64,000 nucleotides of DNA from Mactromeris polynyma (taxonomy: Eukaryota > Mollusca > Bivalvia > Venerida > Mactridae): positions 4,712,001 through 4,776,000 of the forward strand of contig JASFXZ010000039.1 of NCBI GenBank assembly GCA_032209605.1. The letters are read 5' to 3'. The notes under the pieces are model-generated. The model ran no database searches. It was not told the DNA's origin and worked only from the letters and a program-made list of their open reading frames with translations. Both the position numbers and the translations under genes were made by a program. Below, piece by piece: positions 22,438 through 35,799 of this stretch (position 1 is its first letter; each line of letters starts with the position of its first letter).

Positions 22438-24074
22438 ATAGGTGATATAGGTGATTAATAATTTGAAATAATGTATAAACTGAAGATAATGCTGTTATAT
22501 TGCCAGTTCATTTATACCTGGTACAGTTTAGTTACAGTTTATTATGTATATACTCGCCATACTTAATACTCTTACATGTCTTCCCACCGCCAAGTGACCA
22601 TGATGCAGTAGTTGTCTTACTCGTTGTCTGTAAAACATTCTGGTTCATAGTCCTATTATCCATCCTGTTGGGTCATTCAACCCTCTCTGAAGGCCCTGGT
22701 GGTATTGCATAAAGTATTGAGAATTTTTTTTCCAAAATGAGATTGTGATGATCGGAATGACATACATAACTGTGCGACAGCAAGTATATTGGGTACAGAC
22801 TGTTAAATGTCTTGTCTTACTACATATCTGTCTATATGTTGCATGCACATATGAATGAATTTTACTTGATAAGAAAGATCCATTTTGGATTATGATAATA
22901 TTAATCTTTGTACTACAAAGTGGTCTCTTAACACAGATTAATTGGAAGGCAGGGAATGGTCATTCAGTGTGTTGTTTGATATGAGTCCATAAATAGAAGA
23001 GTCTTTCCGTATCAGGAAGAATGTTCTGGTCATGACACTGGTTGTTATTTAACTGATAAGGGAGATAACCACTGTGGGGAGCTTGTTTGATGTATGTTGT
23101 ATGCACATGATTAGCAAATGTATTGAAGTTTGATATTAAAACTTGTTTTGGGTCATTGTAACAGAGATCTTCTTTTTTTTATTAATGCATGGTTCCTTAC
23201 TACAGGTATTATGATATCTGTGTATGAACTCATTTTAAAGATAAGGGCAGTGGTCCTGAAAAGCTGATATATAATCAAAGTGCTGTGAGGACTATAGTCC
23301 TGGGGCTGCTGAAAGTTGGATTGTGGGGTTGCTTGCTTGTTATAGATGTAGTGATTTGTTTGCACACAAATTATCACATAATGTATTATTTTGGGAAACT
23401 GAGACATCTTATATTCAAAATTGTATGACAATTTGCTTAACATTTTGTGTTTATCGGATTTTTTGTGTCTTAATTAGTCTATGTTATACTTGCTTGTTGT
23501 ATGCACTTATCAAATTGTACCATTCATGGTGAGCTTTTTGGATCCTTGGATGTCCGTTGTCATGCATCTTGAATCGTGCATCGTGCATCAACATTTTCTT
23601 GAAACAACAACTCTACCTATACATGTACCACTAAATGGATTTTGTCCACATTTCACAGGAATGATCCTTGGTTAGACCTCTTTCAAAATTGCATAAGTCA
23701 TTCCGGTTCGCTGCATAATTAGGTCACAGGAGCAAAAATAGATTTTAAAAGTGTAAAATTTGAAATTGTTCTTGTCCAAAACCCTAAGGTCTAGAGCTTT
23801 GATATTTGGTGTGTAGCATTGCCTAGTGGTCCTCTTACAAGATTGCATAAATTATTAAGTTCCGTCAAAAAACATGGCTGCCAAGGGGCGGGGCTTGTTC
23901 CCTATTTGTATATAGTGGAAACTATAAACAACATCTCCTCCTAAACCACTCTATGGATTTTGACCAGTTATATGAACCTAACCATAGATTTTTATTAAAG
24001 ACAACCATATGTTTATACTTTACTTATGTAAAACACAGTGATAACAGCTATTTAGAAGACTATTTATCAGAAAC
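22438..24074. other. no supported gene; decayed interspersed repeat at 23690-24000
   Basis: AT-rich DNA. From about 23690 the phrases ctcttacaagattgcataa and ctttcaaaattgcataa recur in the manner of a low-copy repeat. The stretch 24058-24145 resembles 35239-35330 (tatttatcagaaa...tttggcaga...agaagtatgt). Confidence 0.4.
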
Positions 24075-25740
24075 CTAATCTCCCATTTTATATAAATTTG
24101 GCAGAGATGTTAGAAGTATGTTTGCGGTGACAGTTTTCTCTTGAAGATTACCCCATCCATTAGTTTGAACATCTCTTTGTTTATCCAGTAGTATTTTGCC
24201 TCTGGACTTGACAAGAACAGGGCCCCTTCCTCTGGTTCGCATTGGTTGTGCAGAAATGGGTGAAAAACTTGCAAGTTGACATCCTTCGCTTGGGACTGGT
24301 TGAGCTCTTGGGCTGTAAAACCCCAGCCTCATGGGTTTCCGGGGGATATTACTTCCGGTAGTCTCACACTGCCATTGACCATCACCGACAATTTGTTTAT
24401 GGATATATCCATCGACACCTCTTGTCTATGGGTGTGACAAAGCCCTTCCTTGTTTTGGACGTTTTGCTCAAGCTGTATAGTAAGTGAATCTTGTGCAGCC
24501 ATTATATCCCCTTGGTTGTAGCCTTCACTGGACTCTTGGGAACAAACTGCTCCCACTGTTGTGTTATCGCTTGGCACTGTCATTAACTGCAAACTTCCAC
24601 TATAAGCATAGTTCACTGCATTGTCTGCCTCCTCAATGAAACTTCTCCACTGTGCATGAGCCCGACAGCAATAATTGCATCCTCAACATGGGAAACCCTT
24701 TGGCTGTATCCCTGTCAAGTACGAGGAACAATGGGTTAATCTGTCCAGTAGTCTTGATAAGGCGTCAGTGCTCCCATGCTTGTATCCTAGTCGGTTCTTA
24801 ACAACCATGTGGTATTGTGCTAGTTCTACCATCCACAGGGCAAGCTGTCCTTGGCGGTCCCTGAATCTCAACAACCAGGTCAGACTTTAGTGATCGGTCC
24901 TTACACCGTAAATACTTTCCCCAATAAGTAATATCTGAATTGCCTTGTAAACCTTTAAATGCTCAGCAGCTCTTTACAAGTAGACAATATCTTTTTTGTT
25001 CCGGAGTGAGGGCAAAGCTGCCATAAGCGACCACTCTCTCCCTGCCATTGTGGACTTGATTAAGGATGCCTCCAATGGCCCAGTTAGAGGCATCAACATC
25101 CAGTATGAAAGGGTCTGAGGGATTTGGGATTGCTAACACCTGAGGTTCCACCACGGACCTCCGCAACTTTTCAAATGCTGTTTGTTGTTCCTCCTCCCAT
25201 ATAAACTTCTTTTTCCCTGTGATGGCGTACAGAGGTTGTGCTAGTTTAGCGAAATCTTTAATGAAGGCCCTGTGATCATTTACAAAAAATAGGACCTTTT
25301 CAACCTCCTTGGGACAGTTCGGGACTGCCCAGTTGGTAACTGATTGTATATTTTTCTCAGTCACGGACAACTATTCCCCATTGACCATTCTTTCCAAGAA
25401 TTCCACCTCAGTCTGGAAAAATCAGCATTTCTGGGGTTTCAGCTTCAATCCATGTTCCCTGAAGCCCTTAAATGCCTCTTCTAAGTTTTTCAGGTGTTCT
25501 CTAAAGGTCTTGCCCATCACCAGGATATCATCCAGAAATGCCAAGACGGTCTTCCAGGTCAGTCCTTGGAGAACCAGGTTGACCACGCGAGTAAGTGGCT
25601 GGTGCATTTGTTAGACCAAACCCCATCAGTACATGTTCAAATAGACCGTACCTGGTGATGAATGCTGTCTTTTTCCTATCCTCTGGTTTAATGCCCACCT
25701 GCTAATATGCCGCATTGGCGTCCAGTTTAGAAAACCATAT
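24075..25740 (-). pseudogene. decayed Ty3/gypsy retrotransposon pol (reverse transcriptase - RNase H), minus strand
   Basis: Read from 25740 downward, the frame shows the reverse-transcriptase palm ([30 protein letters not shown], then the catalytic LAFLDDILV). Next come the connection region (FLERMVNGE) and the RNase H start (PFILDVDASNWAIGGIL...ERVVAYGSFALTPEQKRYC). The RNase H end is displaced in frame (LRFRDRQGQLALWMVELAQ...GSTDALSRL). This order is typical of Ty3/gypsy. At least three in-frame stops (near 25705, 25427 and 25385), one more at the KSC end of the 24963-25370 frame, and a frameshift before the RNase H tail show that it is dead. The open frames at 24075-24616 continue downstream and may be the RNase H-integrase spacer. 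No protease, integrase or LTR was recognised. Confidence 0.85.
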
Positions 25741-27200
25741 GTTCCCCGTAAGTGCATCTCATTAAATGCTGTTCATGTCTGTATAAAGGTTGAAATGCTT
25801 ATATTCACATATCATGTAACTGTAAAAGGCAGTAGCCTATTATTGAGTGTCCAATTTTAAAACATTGTAAGGCATAGGGTTACTTTTCTTGCTTGGCATT
25901 ATTGTTTAAGAATACATTCAGAAAATGTAAATAAATATAAGCAATCCATTAGTGAAGGAATTCAATCCATTATAAAAATGTTACAAATGAATAATGAATC
26001 TTTCTTGGGATGGTTAGATAGTCAACAGGGTAAATCACAAAGTGTAATTCTTTTGCATACTAATTGTTCTAATAGAGCAAGCACTTGTCCATTAGTTAGA
26101 AAGTATAAGCTTTAACAGAACAGAACAGAACTAATTAATGCAAAATCAGACATTGGTTATCACATGGCAAAATCCCTTCATACAATCATGATACAATTCT
26201 GAGAAAATGGAATACTGGCATACTGAATACAATCTCAGGTTTAATACATTTATGAGCAGGTTGTCAACATATTTCTGATTTATGTTTTCTTAGATCAGTG
26301 GCTTATGAGCCGTTTGTCACTTATCAATACAAGAACATAAGGGTATACTTAGATGAACAACTCAACTCTTACATAATTAAAGCAACCACTGTTTGATGAA
26401 TAAATCTCTAATGTCTAAAGCAGTACATAGTTACATCTTGGTAAAAATGCACAGTGATATTCATTGACTTTACATACATGTACAATTCAATCAACAAACT
26501 TATAATGATTAAAAATATATAATTGCTTATATAATTTATGAAACATTTTTACTTTGAGATCTTTTTACAAAGATATTTAATAGGTGTTTTAATACTTGAC
26601 ATTCTCAGTTATAACACTTGTTGAAGACCAAATTATTTGATGTATTGCAATAGTCTGGGAAATGTTAATGGCTAATTTTACTTTATTTCTTTAAATACCA
26701 GTGCATTTTAAGATCCTGTAATTTTCCTCATATTTTATTATTGGATAAATTGTCATGAAGTATATGACTTCTAGAAAATTAGTAATTAATTATATATACA
26801 CAATGCTTTGTAAAGATTGGTAATGTTGATTTGAGATCTCATCTTTTACAAAGAAAAGTAATACATATGGTACTATCAGACTATAAAGTACCTTATTAAT
26901 AGAAAGTGATTTAAAGGCATTCTGGTGTTAATATGTCAGCTGGTTTTGGATTGTTTAAGGGTAATTCTTGGTTGTCTTGTTGTTGCATAAATAGTTAAAA
27001 TCTTGTAAATGAGAGGAATTTTTTCAGGAGTATAAATGTTAAAACAAAAGTTGATGTAGGATTAGATCACCACGATATTTAAGGTGTATCAGAGATTTGT
27101 CATACTCCTGATTATTTACTATGCATTAGGTGGATTGTGTCAGGTTTCATTGTGATTGCCACATTATAGATGATAATGACAAACAACTCTGCAATTGTAC
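25741..27200. other. no recognisable feature
   Basis: AT-rich DNA with no open frame of note. No LTR matching the pol remnant was recognised by eye. Confidence 0.45.
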
Positions 27201-28990
27201 AAATGGTGTTTACTTAGACTGTTGTTTATTAAATGGGAGCTGAAATCAGATTGAATACACAATGTACATTGACAATGAGATCAATTTATTTTGAGCTGCC
27301 TGTCAGGATGGGAGGCAATGCTGTAATGTGGCTGAACATCTATTCGAACCTAATTTCTCTGTTTGGATAGGTGAGTCCTTATTAGTATTTGTTCTTTCTA
27401 TTTGAATAGGCAGCGTCTTGTTCTTGACTGGGGACTTTCAAATTTTGGCCTTTGTGTAAAATAAATTTACACCTCTCTATAGAATGTCACAAAACTGTCC
27501 TTCTCAGGACAAAAACTGTCCTTTTTAGGACAACCTCTCAGTGACAAAAAAACTGTCCTTTTTAGGACAACTTCTCGATTGACAAAAAAATTGTCCTTTT
27601 TAGGACAACTTCTCGATTGACAAAAAAACTGTCCTTTTAGGACAACTTCTCGATTGACAAAAAAACTGTCCTTTTTAGGACAACTTCTCGATTGACAAAA
27701 AAACTGTCCAAATGGTTTTTACTTAAACTGTTGTTTATTAAATGGGAGCTGAAATCAGATTGAATACACAATGTACATTGACAATGAGATCAATTTATTT
27801 TGAGCTGCCTGTCAGGATGGGAGGCAATGCTGTAATGTGGCTGAACATCTATTCGAACCTAATTTCTCTGTTTGGATAGGTGAGTCCTTTATAGTATTTG
27901 CTCTTTCAATTTGAATAGGCAGCGTCTTGTTCTTGACTGGGGACTTTCAAATTTTGGCCTTTGTGTAAAATAAATTTACACCTCTCTATAGAATGTCACA
28001 AAACTGTCCTTCTCAGGACAAAAACTGTCCTTTTAAGGACAACTTCTCGATTGACAAAAAAACTGTTCTTTTTAGGACAACTTCTCGATTGACAAAAAAA
28101 CTGTCCAAATGGTGTTTACTTAGACTGTTGTTTATTAAATGGGAGCTGAAATCAGATTGAATACACAATGTAGATTGACAATGAGATCAATTTATTTTGA
28201 GCTGCCTGTCAGGATGGGAGGCAATGCTGTAATGTGGCTGAACATCTATTCGAACCTAATTTCTCTGTTTGGATAGGTGAGTCCTTTATAGTATTTGCTC
28301 TTTCTATTTGAATAGGCAGCGTCTTGTTCTTGACTGGGGACTTTCAAATTTTGGCCTTTGTGTAAAATAAATTTACACCTCTCTATAGAATGTCACAAAA
28401 CTGTCCTTCTCAGGACAAAAACTGTCCTTTTAAGGACAACTTCTCGATTGACAAAAAAACTGTTCTTTTTAGGACAACTTCTCGATTGGCAAAAAAACTG
28501 TCCAAATGGTGTTTACTTAGACTGTTGTTTATTAAATGGGAGCTGAAATCAGATTGAATACACAATGTACATTGACAATGAGATCAATTTATTTTGAGCT
28601 GCCTGTCAGGATGGGAGGCAATGCTGTAATGTGGCTGAACATCTATTCGAACCTAATTTCTCTGTTTGGATAGGTGAGTCCTTTATAGTATTTGCTCTTT
28701 CTATTTGAATAGGCAGCGTCTTGTTCTTGACTGGGGACTTTCAAATTTTGGCCTTTGTGTAAAATAAATTTACACCTCTCTATAGAATGTCACAAAACTG
28801 TCCTTCTCAGGACAAAAACTGTCCTTTTAAGGACAACTTCTCGATTGACAAAAAAACTGTCCTTTTAAGGACACCACTCAATTGTCACAAAACTGTCCTT
28901 TTATGGACACTACTCAATTGTCACAAAACTGTCCTTTTAAGGACACAACTTCATTGTCGACCAACTGTCCTTTTCAGGACAACCTCTATA
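27201..28990. repeat. tandem array, four ~400-510-bp units with nested hairpin minisatellite
   Basis: Units begin caaatggtgtttactta at 27201, 27709, 28106 and 28503 (spacings 508, 397, 397). Each has a highly conserved ~290-bp left part (including gatcaatttattttgagctg and tttggataggtgagtcctt) followed by a right part of ~38-bp repeats built on aactgtcctttttaggac, acttctcgattgacaaaa. GTCCTTnnAAGGAC forms a 6-bp-stem hairpin. There are six hairpins in units 1 and 4 and three in units 2 and 3. Short ORFs at 28358 and 28787 are repeat read-through. Confidence 0.95.
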
Positions 28991-30394
28991 GATTGGCTAC
29001 ATTACAAATTAATATAAACTACAACCATTTTTGATCTCATTGATCTCGGTTTGTAGCTATCGTTGGGTTCAAAATTAGTCTAAATAATAATCATTTGTTA
29101 CGAGAGCTGAGTTTTTGTTGATATCATTTTTAATAACAAACCTATCACTCTGAAATGCTTCCACATTCAGTCAATGTATGGTAAATGTGTGTTCCTCAAA
29201 ATAATCTTTAATATGAAAGAAGAAACAACACAAGCTCCTTGCATTGTTCTTTACAGTCACAAAATTAGCTGATTTGTTATCAACTGAATGTATAACTTCG
29301 GCTGGGGGAGAGGCAAATCTTTAAATGAGACTCAATAGAGGAGTGCCTGATAGGCAAAGAGTATAAGAATATGAAGGGTATAGAAATAAAAGGTTTAAAA
29401 AGATAGAAAAGTTATAAACAGATTTTTGTAAAAACATACAAAAATGAGTTTTTTTTCTTGAAAGATGAAAACATGAAGCTAAGTTACTACAACTCAAAAA
29501 ACTGTGTTAAAAATATATATGTAAGGAACATGAACATAGAATTTTACCATTGTATAAAAGCTTTCCAGACTATAAGCTTATTTTTTTATTCAAAATTATT
29601 TTATGCTGGAAATTGTTTGGGATGTAAATGTAATCTGTAATTACTTTCCAGCTTTCTTTTAACCATATTTTTGTGTTAAGTTTGAAAATAGTGTTTTCAT
29701 TGCATAACTTAATATCACTTGGTAGCAGAGCTTTTTTTCAAGATGTGAAATAGTGCTGTTTTATGGGAGATGATTGCTTTATAAATCATTTATGTAAGTG
29801 CAAACTGAGTTTTGATTCTATGTATGGGGAAGTCATCAAGTAAAAAACTTGCTCCCCAAATTCTTTAATCAGAACAACACAAAAATGTACACCATTAAAC
29901 TTCAAGCCATGTGATCACTGACGATCAGACAAACAGTACAGGTGAAAAGCTTTTGAAAATATTGACACTGACACACTGATAAAGCTCTCATTGGCTAATG
30001 TAGTCATACAATATTGGAACAATTATAGAGTTAAACTTTATAATTACATGCAAGGTTATCAGGAAATGGGTACATACTCAATGTACCTGGAAGAGTTGTT
30101 AAAGCTCTTTGCTGGTAAATCCATATAACACAAAAGCTTTATGATTACATAATGAACAGTGTTTCTTTGCTCTATCAGTGCAAGACTGGGGTTTACATGT
30201 TTTAAAAACATAGCTATATTTGTGAAAATTGATTACTCATCAGATTACATGTATGTTTGAAATATGTTGTGTTTAATAGAAACAGGATAATTATGACTTA
30301 CATGGGTATGTATGGTTAGGGGGTGGGAAACTATTGCTTGAACAATTTCAATCTTAGATATGGTTTGCTTTTTATAACTTTACATTTAACTGAC
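28991..30394. other. no recognisable feature
   Basis: AT-rich single-copy-looking DNA with one unsupported 60-codon ORF (29458-29640). Confidence 0.45.
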
Positions 30395-31650
30395 ATGTTG
30401 GTGGCGTCCACATGGTTTCCGCTCTCAAGTCAAAGAGTTTTCATCCGATCTTTACCAAACTTTGTGAAAATGTTTGTGGGCATAATATCTCGGCCAAGTT
30501 TGATAACCAGCCACATCCCTCAGGCACTTCTGAATTATGGCCCTTGAATTATCCAAAATTCGTCAAATTAACCGTGTCCGCTCTCTAAGTCACAGAGTTT
30601 TCATCCGATCTTTACCAAACTTTGTGAAAATGTTTGTGGACATAATGTCTCGACCATGTTCGATAACCAGCCACACCGCCCAAGGTACTTCGAAATTTTG
30701 CCCCTTGAATTATCCAAAATTGGCCAAATTAGCTGTGTCCGCTCTCTAAGACAAAGAGTTTTCATCCGATCTTCACCTAACTTGGTGAAAATGCTTGTGG
30801 GCATAATATCTCGGCCAAGTTCGATAACCAGCCACATTGCCCCAGGCACTTTTGAATTATGGCCCTTGAATGATCCAAAATTGGCAAAATTAGCCTTGAC
30901 CGCTCTCTAATTCAAAGAGTTTTCATCCGATCTTCACCTAACTTAGTGAAAATGTTTATGTGCATAATATCTCAGCCAAGTTCGATAACCAGCCACATTG
31001 CCCCAGGCACTTCTGAACTATGGCCCTTGAATTATCCAAAATTGGCAAAATTAGCCTTGACCGCTCTCTAAGTCAAACAGTTTTCATCAGATCTTTACCA
31101 AACTTTGTGAAAATGTTTGTGGACATAATATCTTGGCCATGTTCGATAACCAGCCACACCGCCCAAGGTACTTCGAAATAATGGCCCTTGAATTATCCAA
31201 AATTGGCCAAATTAGCCTTGTCCGCTCTCTAAGTCAAAGAGTTTTCATCCGATCTTCACCTAACTTGGTGAAAATGTTTGTGGGCATAATATCTCGGCCA
31301 AGTTCGATAACCAGCCACATTGCCCCAGGCACTTCTGAATTATGGCCCTTGAATGATCCAAAATTGGCAAAATTAGCCTTGACCGCTCTCTAAGTCAAAC
31401 AGTTTTCATCCGGTCTTTACCAAACTTTGTGAAAATGTTTGTGGGCATAATATCTCGGCCAAGTTCGATAACCAGCCACGCCGTCCAAGGTACTTCGAAA
31501 TTATGGCCCTTGAATTATCCAAAATTGGCCAAATTAGCCTTGTCCGCTCTCTAAGTCAAACAGTTTTCATCTGATCTTCACCTAACTAGGTGAAAATGTT
31601 TGTGGGCATAATATCTCGGCCAAGTTCGATAACCAGTCATATCGCTCATG
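30395..31650. repeat. 161-bp tandem array, about 7.7 units
   Basis: Unit landmark aag(t)caaagagttttcatc recurs at about 30435, 30595, 30756, 30917, 31078, 31239, 31400 and 31561, a spacing of 160-161 bp. The unit carries aactt(t/g)gtgaaaatgtttgt, ataatatctcggccaagtt, cgataaccagccaca and atggcccttgaattatccaa. Two alternating subtypes are visible (ttgccccaggcactt versus ccgcccaaggtactt). ORFs on both strands over it are read-through. Confidence 0.95.
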
Positions 31651-33220
31651 TCACCCAGGAGTTACCACCCTTTGATTTTAGAAATTTCCTAAAATTCGTC
31701 TTGTTTTAACTCTGAGCTCTGACTTATGACGGGCATATTTTGTGACAGTTTGGCACTCTTGTTCTTACAACAGATTGACCTCATATTATCAAACTGATGT
31801 CACTGTCACAACTTGTAATAACATTACAATTGGAGAAAGAGAAGTACAAAGAATGTAACATTAATTCACAAAACAAAACTTGAAAGTTCAAACACAGTGC
31901 ATTCTTTCCAGTCTGTCTTGTATAATCACAAATCGAATATCCATGAACTATTCCTTCCTAATGTTCACTGCTTTAGAGAAAACCCAAAGTGAGTCAAACT
32001 TAATGAAACCCATCAGTGTATAATGTCAGTCATGTTGGTTGATGGAATAGGTCTTACAACTTGTATGGAGGAAATGGAGTTTCTATATTTGATATTGCAC
32101 ATACAGCATACCAGGCTGTGTAAACTCATCTTCATATGAAGATGAAATTTTGAAAATTGCTCTATTCCTTAGAATGGTCATGTAAATATTGTGTGATAGA
32201 ATGGATAAAATATCCTACTATTTAAATTGGTACAGTAAGATAATAATTGATATTGTGCATACAACAAGGCCAAATTCTTGAGTATAACATGACAGAAATT
32301 GACATGGACGTAGTGTATATAATATTGTTAGCATGGTCAAGGTCAAATTGGTTTAGACATACAATAATCCTCATACAGTTGGGCAATAATGGAGAATAGA
32401 GGGTTCTGGTTAGTGCTATCATATAGAGCACTAAAGAATTATGTGGTGAAAGCTTTTTTCCTTCACTGTCAAAATGTGTATTGTGTTAACAGTTTGGTTT
32501 TTCAGAATCTTATTTATTTCTATAGGAATATTAAAATTAAAAGTTGATATCGGGCATACAACATACTTGACCAAGTATTATGTTTTCTGGGTCATACAAA
32601 TATGGACATTGTATCAATGGCAATGGCTAAGTATTGGTTTTGATAAGCCCTTAAGTACATTATGGCAATTTAATCATTTGTCTTAATTTTAGGTAAAATG
32701 TTCCAGTAAAAGGTATATGGTAATTCATATGTGGAATATTTTTACCTTTGTGCCTTTAATATTACATAATGGGAACAGAATATAAGTGAAGATTTGATGT
32801 GCATGCAACATATCAGTGCAAGTGTTATGGATGTCATACTCAAGTAATCTCATTTACTGAAATTTCTCTATTCGTTATTCATAGCAATATCTTGAGTAAC
32901 TGTTTGAGTGGTTAAAATATACTGTTGTGTAGTATCTTGTACTTGGCATTCATTTATGAGGTCAAATGTTTGAGTCCAGAAACATGCTTAGTGGTTATCA
33001 CAACTTAAATGTCACATTTAATGCTTTAACTGCAACAATGGGACCTTGTCCATACAGTATGCACAGCAATTATTGATTGGTACTGTCAGATGACATTAAG
33101 AACATAAAACAGCAGGTTCTAACATTGGTCATAACTGTTTTAAAAATGAACAACCCTATTAATTTTGTAAAATTGTATAATGATGAAAAATGATACATTA
33201 TAATCATTATATTCCTGTTT
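31651..33220. other. no supported gene; loose repeats
   Basis: Four loosely related phrases (ttgatattgcacatacagca 32089; ttgatattgtgcatacaaca 32247; ttgatatcgggcatacaaca 32544; tttgatgtgcatgcaacata 32793) suggest an old, diverged repeat. ORFs 32222-32686 and 33070-33255 have no support. Confidence 0.4.
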
Positions 33221-33272
33221 GGTAGGGTAAGTTGGTAGAGCACAGGACTGAGCATTCAAGTCTCAGGATAAG
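33221..33272 (+). repeat. decayed tRNA-like sequence
   Basis: ggtagggtaagttggtagag resembles a tRNA D arm/A-box, with cattcaagtctcagg as a possible B-box 17 bp on. It is truncated. Confidence 0.4.
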
Positions 33273-33392
33273 GGTATATTTTTTCATTTTCACCTAAAAT
33301 GAATCCTGTAAGCTAGTATTGATCTAGAATTATGACCCCTGTGTCAATATCAATCAGCTAACATTAATTTTACTTCCATGTCCTGTATGCAA

Positions 33393-33640
33393 GGGCAGAT
33401 CTGGGATTCGGATTTGGGGAGCATAAATTTTTGGTCATTTTTGGTTTTGTTCAAGCATTATAAAATGACAATGACTGTTTCTTTGTTTATAAACATCATC
33501 ATATTGCTTCAATAAGTCAAAATTGCTTATTTGAAAATTGCTTATTTAAAGATCTCTGTATATTTTCGTATTTATACTCATAGTTATTTGTAAGGTTGGG
33601 GAATTTTAGGGGATGTCGGATGTGCCCCCTGGATCTGCTA
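33393..33640. mobile_element. MITE-like element with GGGCAGATCTGGG inverted ends
   Basis: Left end gggcagatctgggattc. Right end, reverse-complemented, tagcagatccaggggg. The interior is AT-rich. No convincing target duplication was seen. Confidence 0.45.
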
Positions 33641-33956
33641 GTGGTTAATGCACATCAGCATAAATGAATTACTGTTAGGAATTATTGCTATTCTGTAGGT
33701 CACATTGATTTCTATGTCAGTTTGTCCTTTGAAAACAGGAATCTGTTAAAGTAACAACAATTATTGCATCCTCCTTCCCTGACCATTTATCATGTTGCCA
33801 CTGGCATAACTCTCTGTTGACCACATTCACCAATCATGTCATCCATGTTCATGTCTTCATCATCATTCAGCTTCATTGACAAGATATGTTTGCAGCTCTA
33901 TTTTTATGTTTGTTATTTGTTTATGTACCTGAAAATTACACTGTTTATATTTTCAG

Positions 33957-34070
33957 AATGAGGAAGACAGCTGTGATCCCTCTAGAATGGGTTCAACCGA
34001 GTCTAACAGTACTAATACTTCATGTCCTTGTCTGTTCTCATTTGATTTAGTATTTTGGTCCTGTGTTTGA
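33957..34070 (+). CDS. possible terminal exon, acidic Ser/Thr-rich tail
   Basis: A strong acceptor (tatattttcag) is followed at once by a 37-codon frame, NEEDSCDPSRMGSTESN then STNTSCPC and a hydrophobic end, stop TGA. No family is recognised, no AATAAA follows closely and no upstream exon was found. It could equally be chance. A weakly similar start (SKDNDDPC, also after tttttcag) occurs at 43781. Confidence 0.25.
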   Translation, partial: NEEDSCDPSRMGSTESNSTNTSCPCLFSFDLVFWSCV

Positions 34071-35799
34071 GGTCATTAATACTATACCTCTAATACATGC
34101 TGGGAAGTTAGTGGTTCCTTGCAGAAGAACAACAGTGGTTAGTACTGGTAGGCAACCCAGAATTTGTTTGGTCAACTGACTGCTGTATTATTGAATACTG
34201 TAATAACATGTTCTATATTACCTAAATGCAACAGTCTTCCTTGCATTGTTACTTCTTTTGTTGGAATTATTTAGAATTTGGTGTGTATATATTTTCAGGT
34301 TTTGTGTGAATGAGTAGTTTTGATGTTCAATTGCTTTCATCCAATCAGAATGAAGCTGGCTGTGAAATGTAATTTTCCTGGAACTCGTGAGTTTGAAGTT
34401 ATTTCATTTTATTTAGAAATAATGATAAAAATGCAATTGAAAAATATAATATTACAATTACCATGAATAGTACTACAATTGAAACTGTTAGTTTATTTTA
34501 CCTGGTATAACCAATATGCAAGGCCAAGGCAGTTCTTCAATTTTGGCACAATGATATTTTATGATATTATTATAGTACCAGTATGCTTTCTAAAACACAT
34601 TGAGAAGAATCTGAAAAGGGATTTGCGCCCCTTGCCTCCTGAGCAATAATTTGAGGGGATGAAAGCGAAATCAATCTTACAATACAGAAAGACTGGTTTC
34701 GCTTTCACCCCTCAACATTTAGAGCTAGTATATCTGTAGATAAATGTAGTGTACGGATTGTGTACTATTTGTATTGAGTTTAAGAACTGTTGATTTGTTT
34801 ATGGTTTAGTTCTGTGGTATATTCTTGATTTCTTTGTGCATACTTTGTTGCCATTTTAATGATTCTGAATGCTTTTCAACTGAATTCTGTGTCAGTTTGG
34901 TAACCTATGGTCAATGTATTGGTTTCTGTTGGTCATTGTCCCCTTTCTTGTCTACATTTAACATTGATCTTTGATCATTGATGTATGCTCAGTTCTTGTT
35001 CTTTGTGGAGATGTAATTCACTGATCTGTCTCCAAGCCTTTCTCACCATACATATAAAGCCAGAGTCTTAAATAGGATGATCTTTTAATATCTAGACTTT
35101 TCTTCTTTATTGCCCAGCTGAATTACATGATTTACGATAATTTTATGCAGGAATATCGTTTTAGTATTTATGCAAATTGTGCGAAATGATGGAAAAATGG
35201 GGAAATGTTACACACAGTGAGAATAAGTAATTACAAGCTTATTTATCAGAAAACAAACTGTTTATGTATCATTTGGCAGATATGTAGAAAGTATGTCCAT
35301 GGTTTCAGTTTCCTCTTGACTGTTTAATCGATTTATTTAAATATTTTTAATTTAAATTTATTTGAGAATTTTTGAATTTGCTTAAAAGTAGCTACACAAC
35401 TTTGAGTTAGGTTTTATGTAACATTGATTATTTTTCTTGTGTAATTGTTTTGTTTAGGTGTCATTTAAGGGTATTCTGGACTTGCATCATATGGCAACAA
35501 CTTTCGGCCAGACCCTATTCCAAATTTCATGCTAAGTTGGTTAAAAGAAGACATATTGAACATGGTAATGAGGTTTATGGACCTTTCAGAACTCGGCACT
35601 TAATGCTTCAAAATTTCAAGCAGCAAATAACCTCACTTAGGATTTCAATAATCTTATAACTATTTCATTAACTTATTGTTGTATTAAAAATGTCAGCTAT
35701 TAGGGTTAAGATAGGTTTAGGGAACTTTTTGGAACCTAATTTTACTCAAAATTGCATATTAGGGTTCATTTTTTGAATGAACGAATGTGTTTAATATAA
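34071..35799. other. no supported gene
   Basis: AT-rich. A short inverted pair (aagcgaaatcaatctt...ggtttcgctttcacccc) lies around 34660-34720. Segment 35239-35330 is related to 24058-24145. ORF 35450-35659 is unsupported. Confidence 0.4.

Noticed and set aside
27201..28990. CRISPR-like array (regular repeats with hairpins)
   Set aside because: The units have no variable spacers, the repeats are directly adjacent and the context is a eukaryotic genome.
30323..31393. ORFs with repeated RVFIRSLPNFVKMFVGIISR-like text
   Set aside because: They are read-through of the 161-bp array; opposing strand ORFs overlap the same units.
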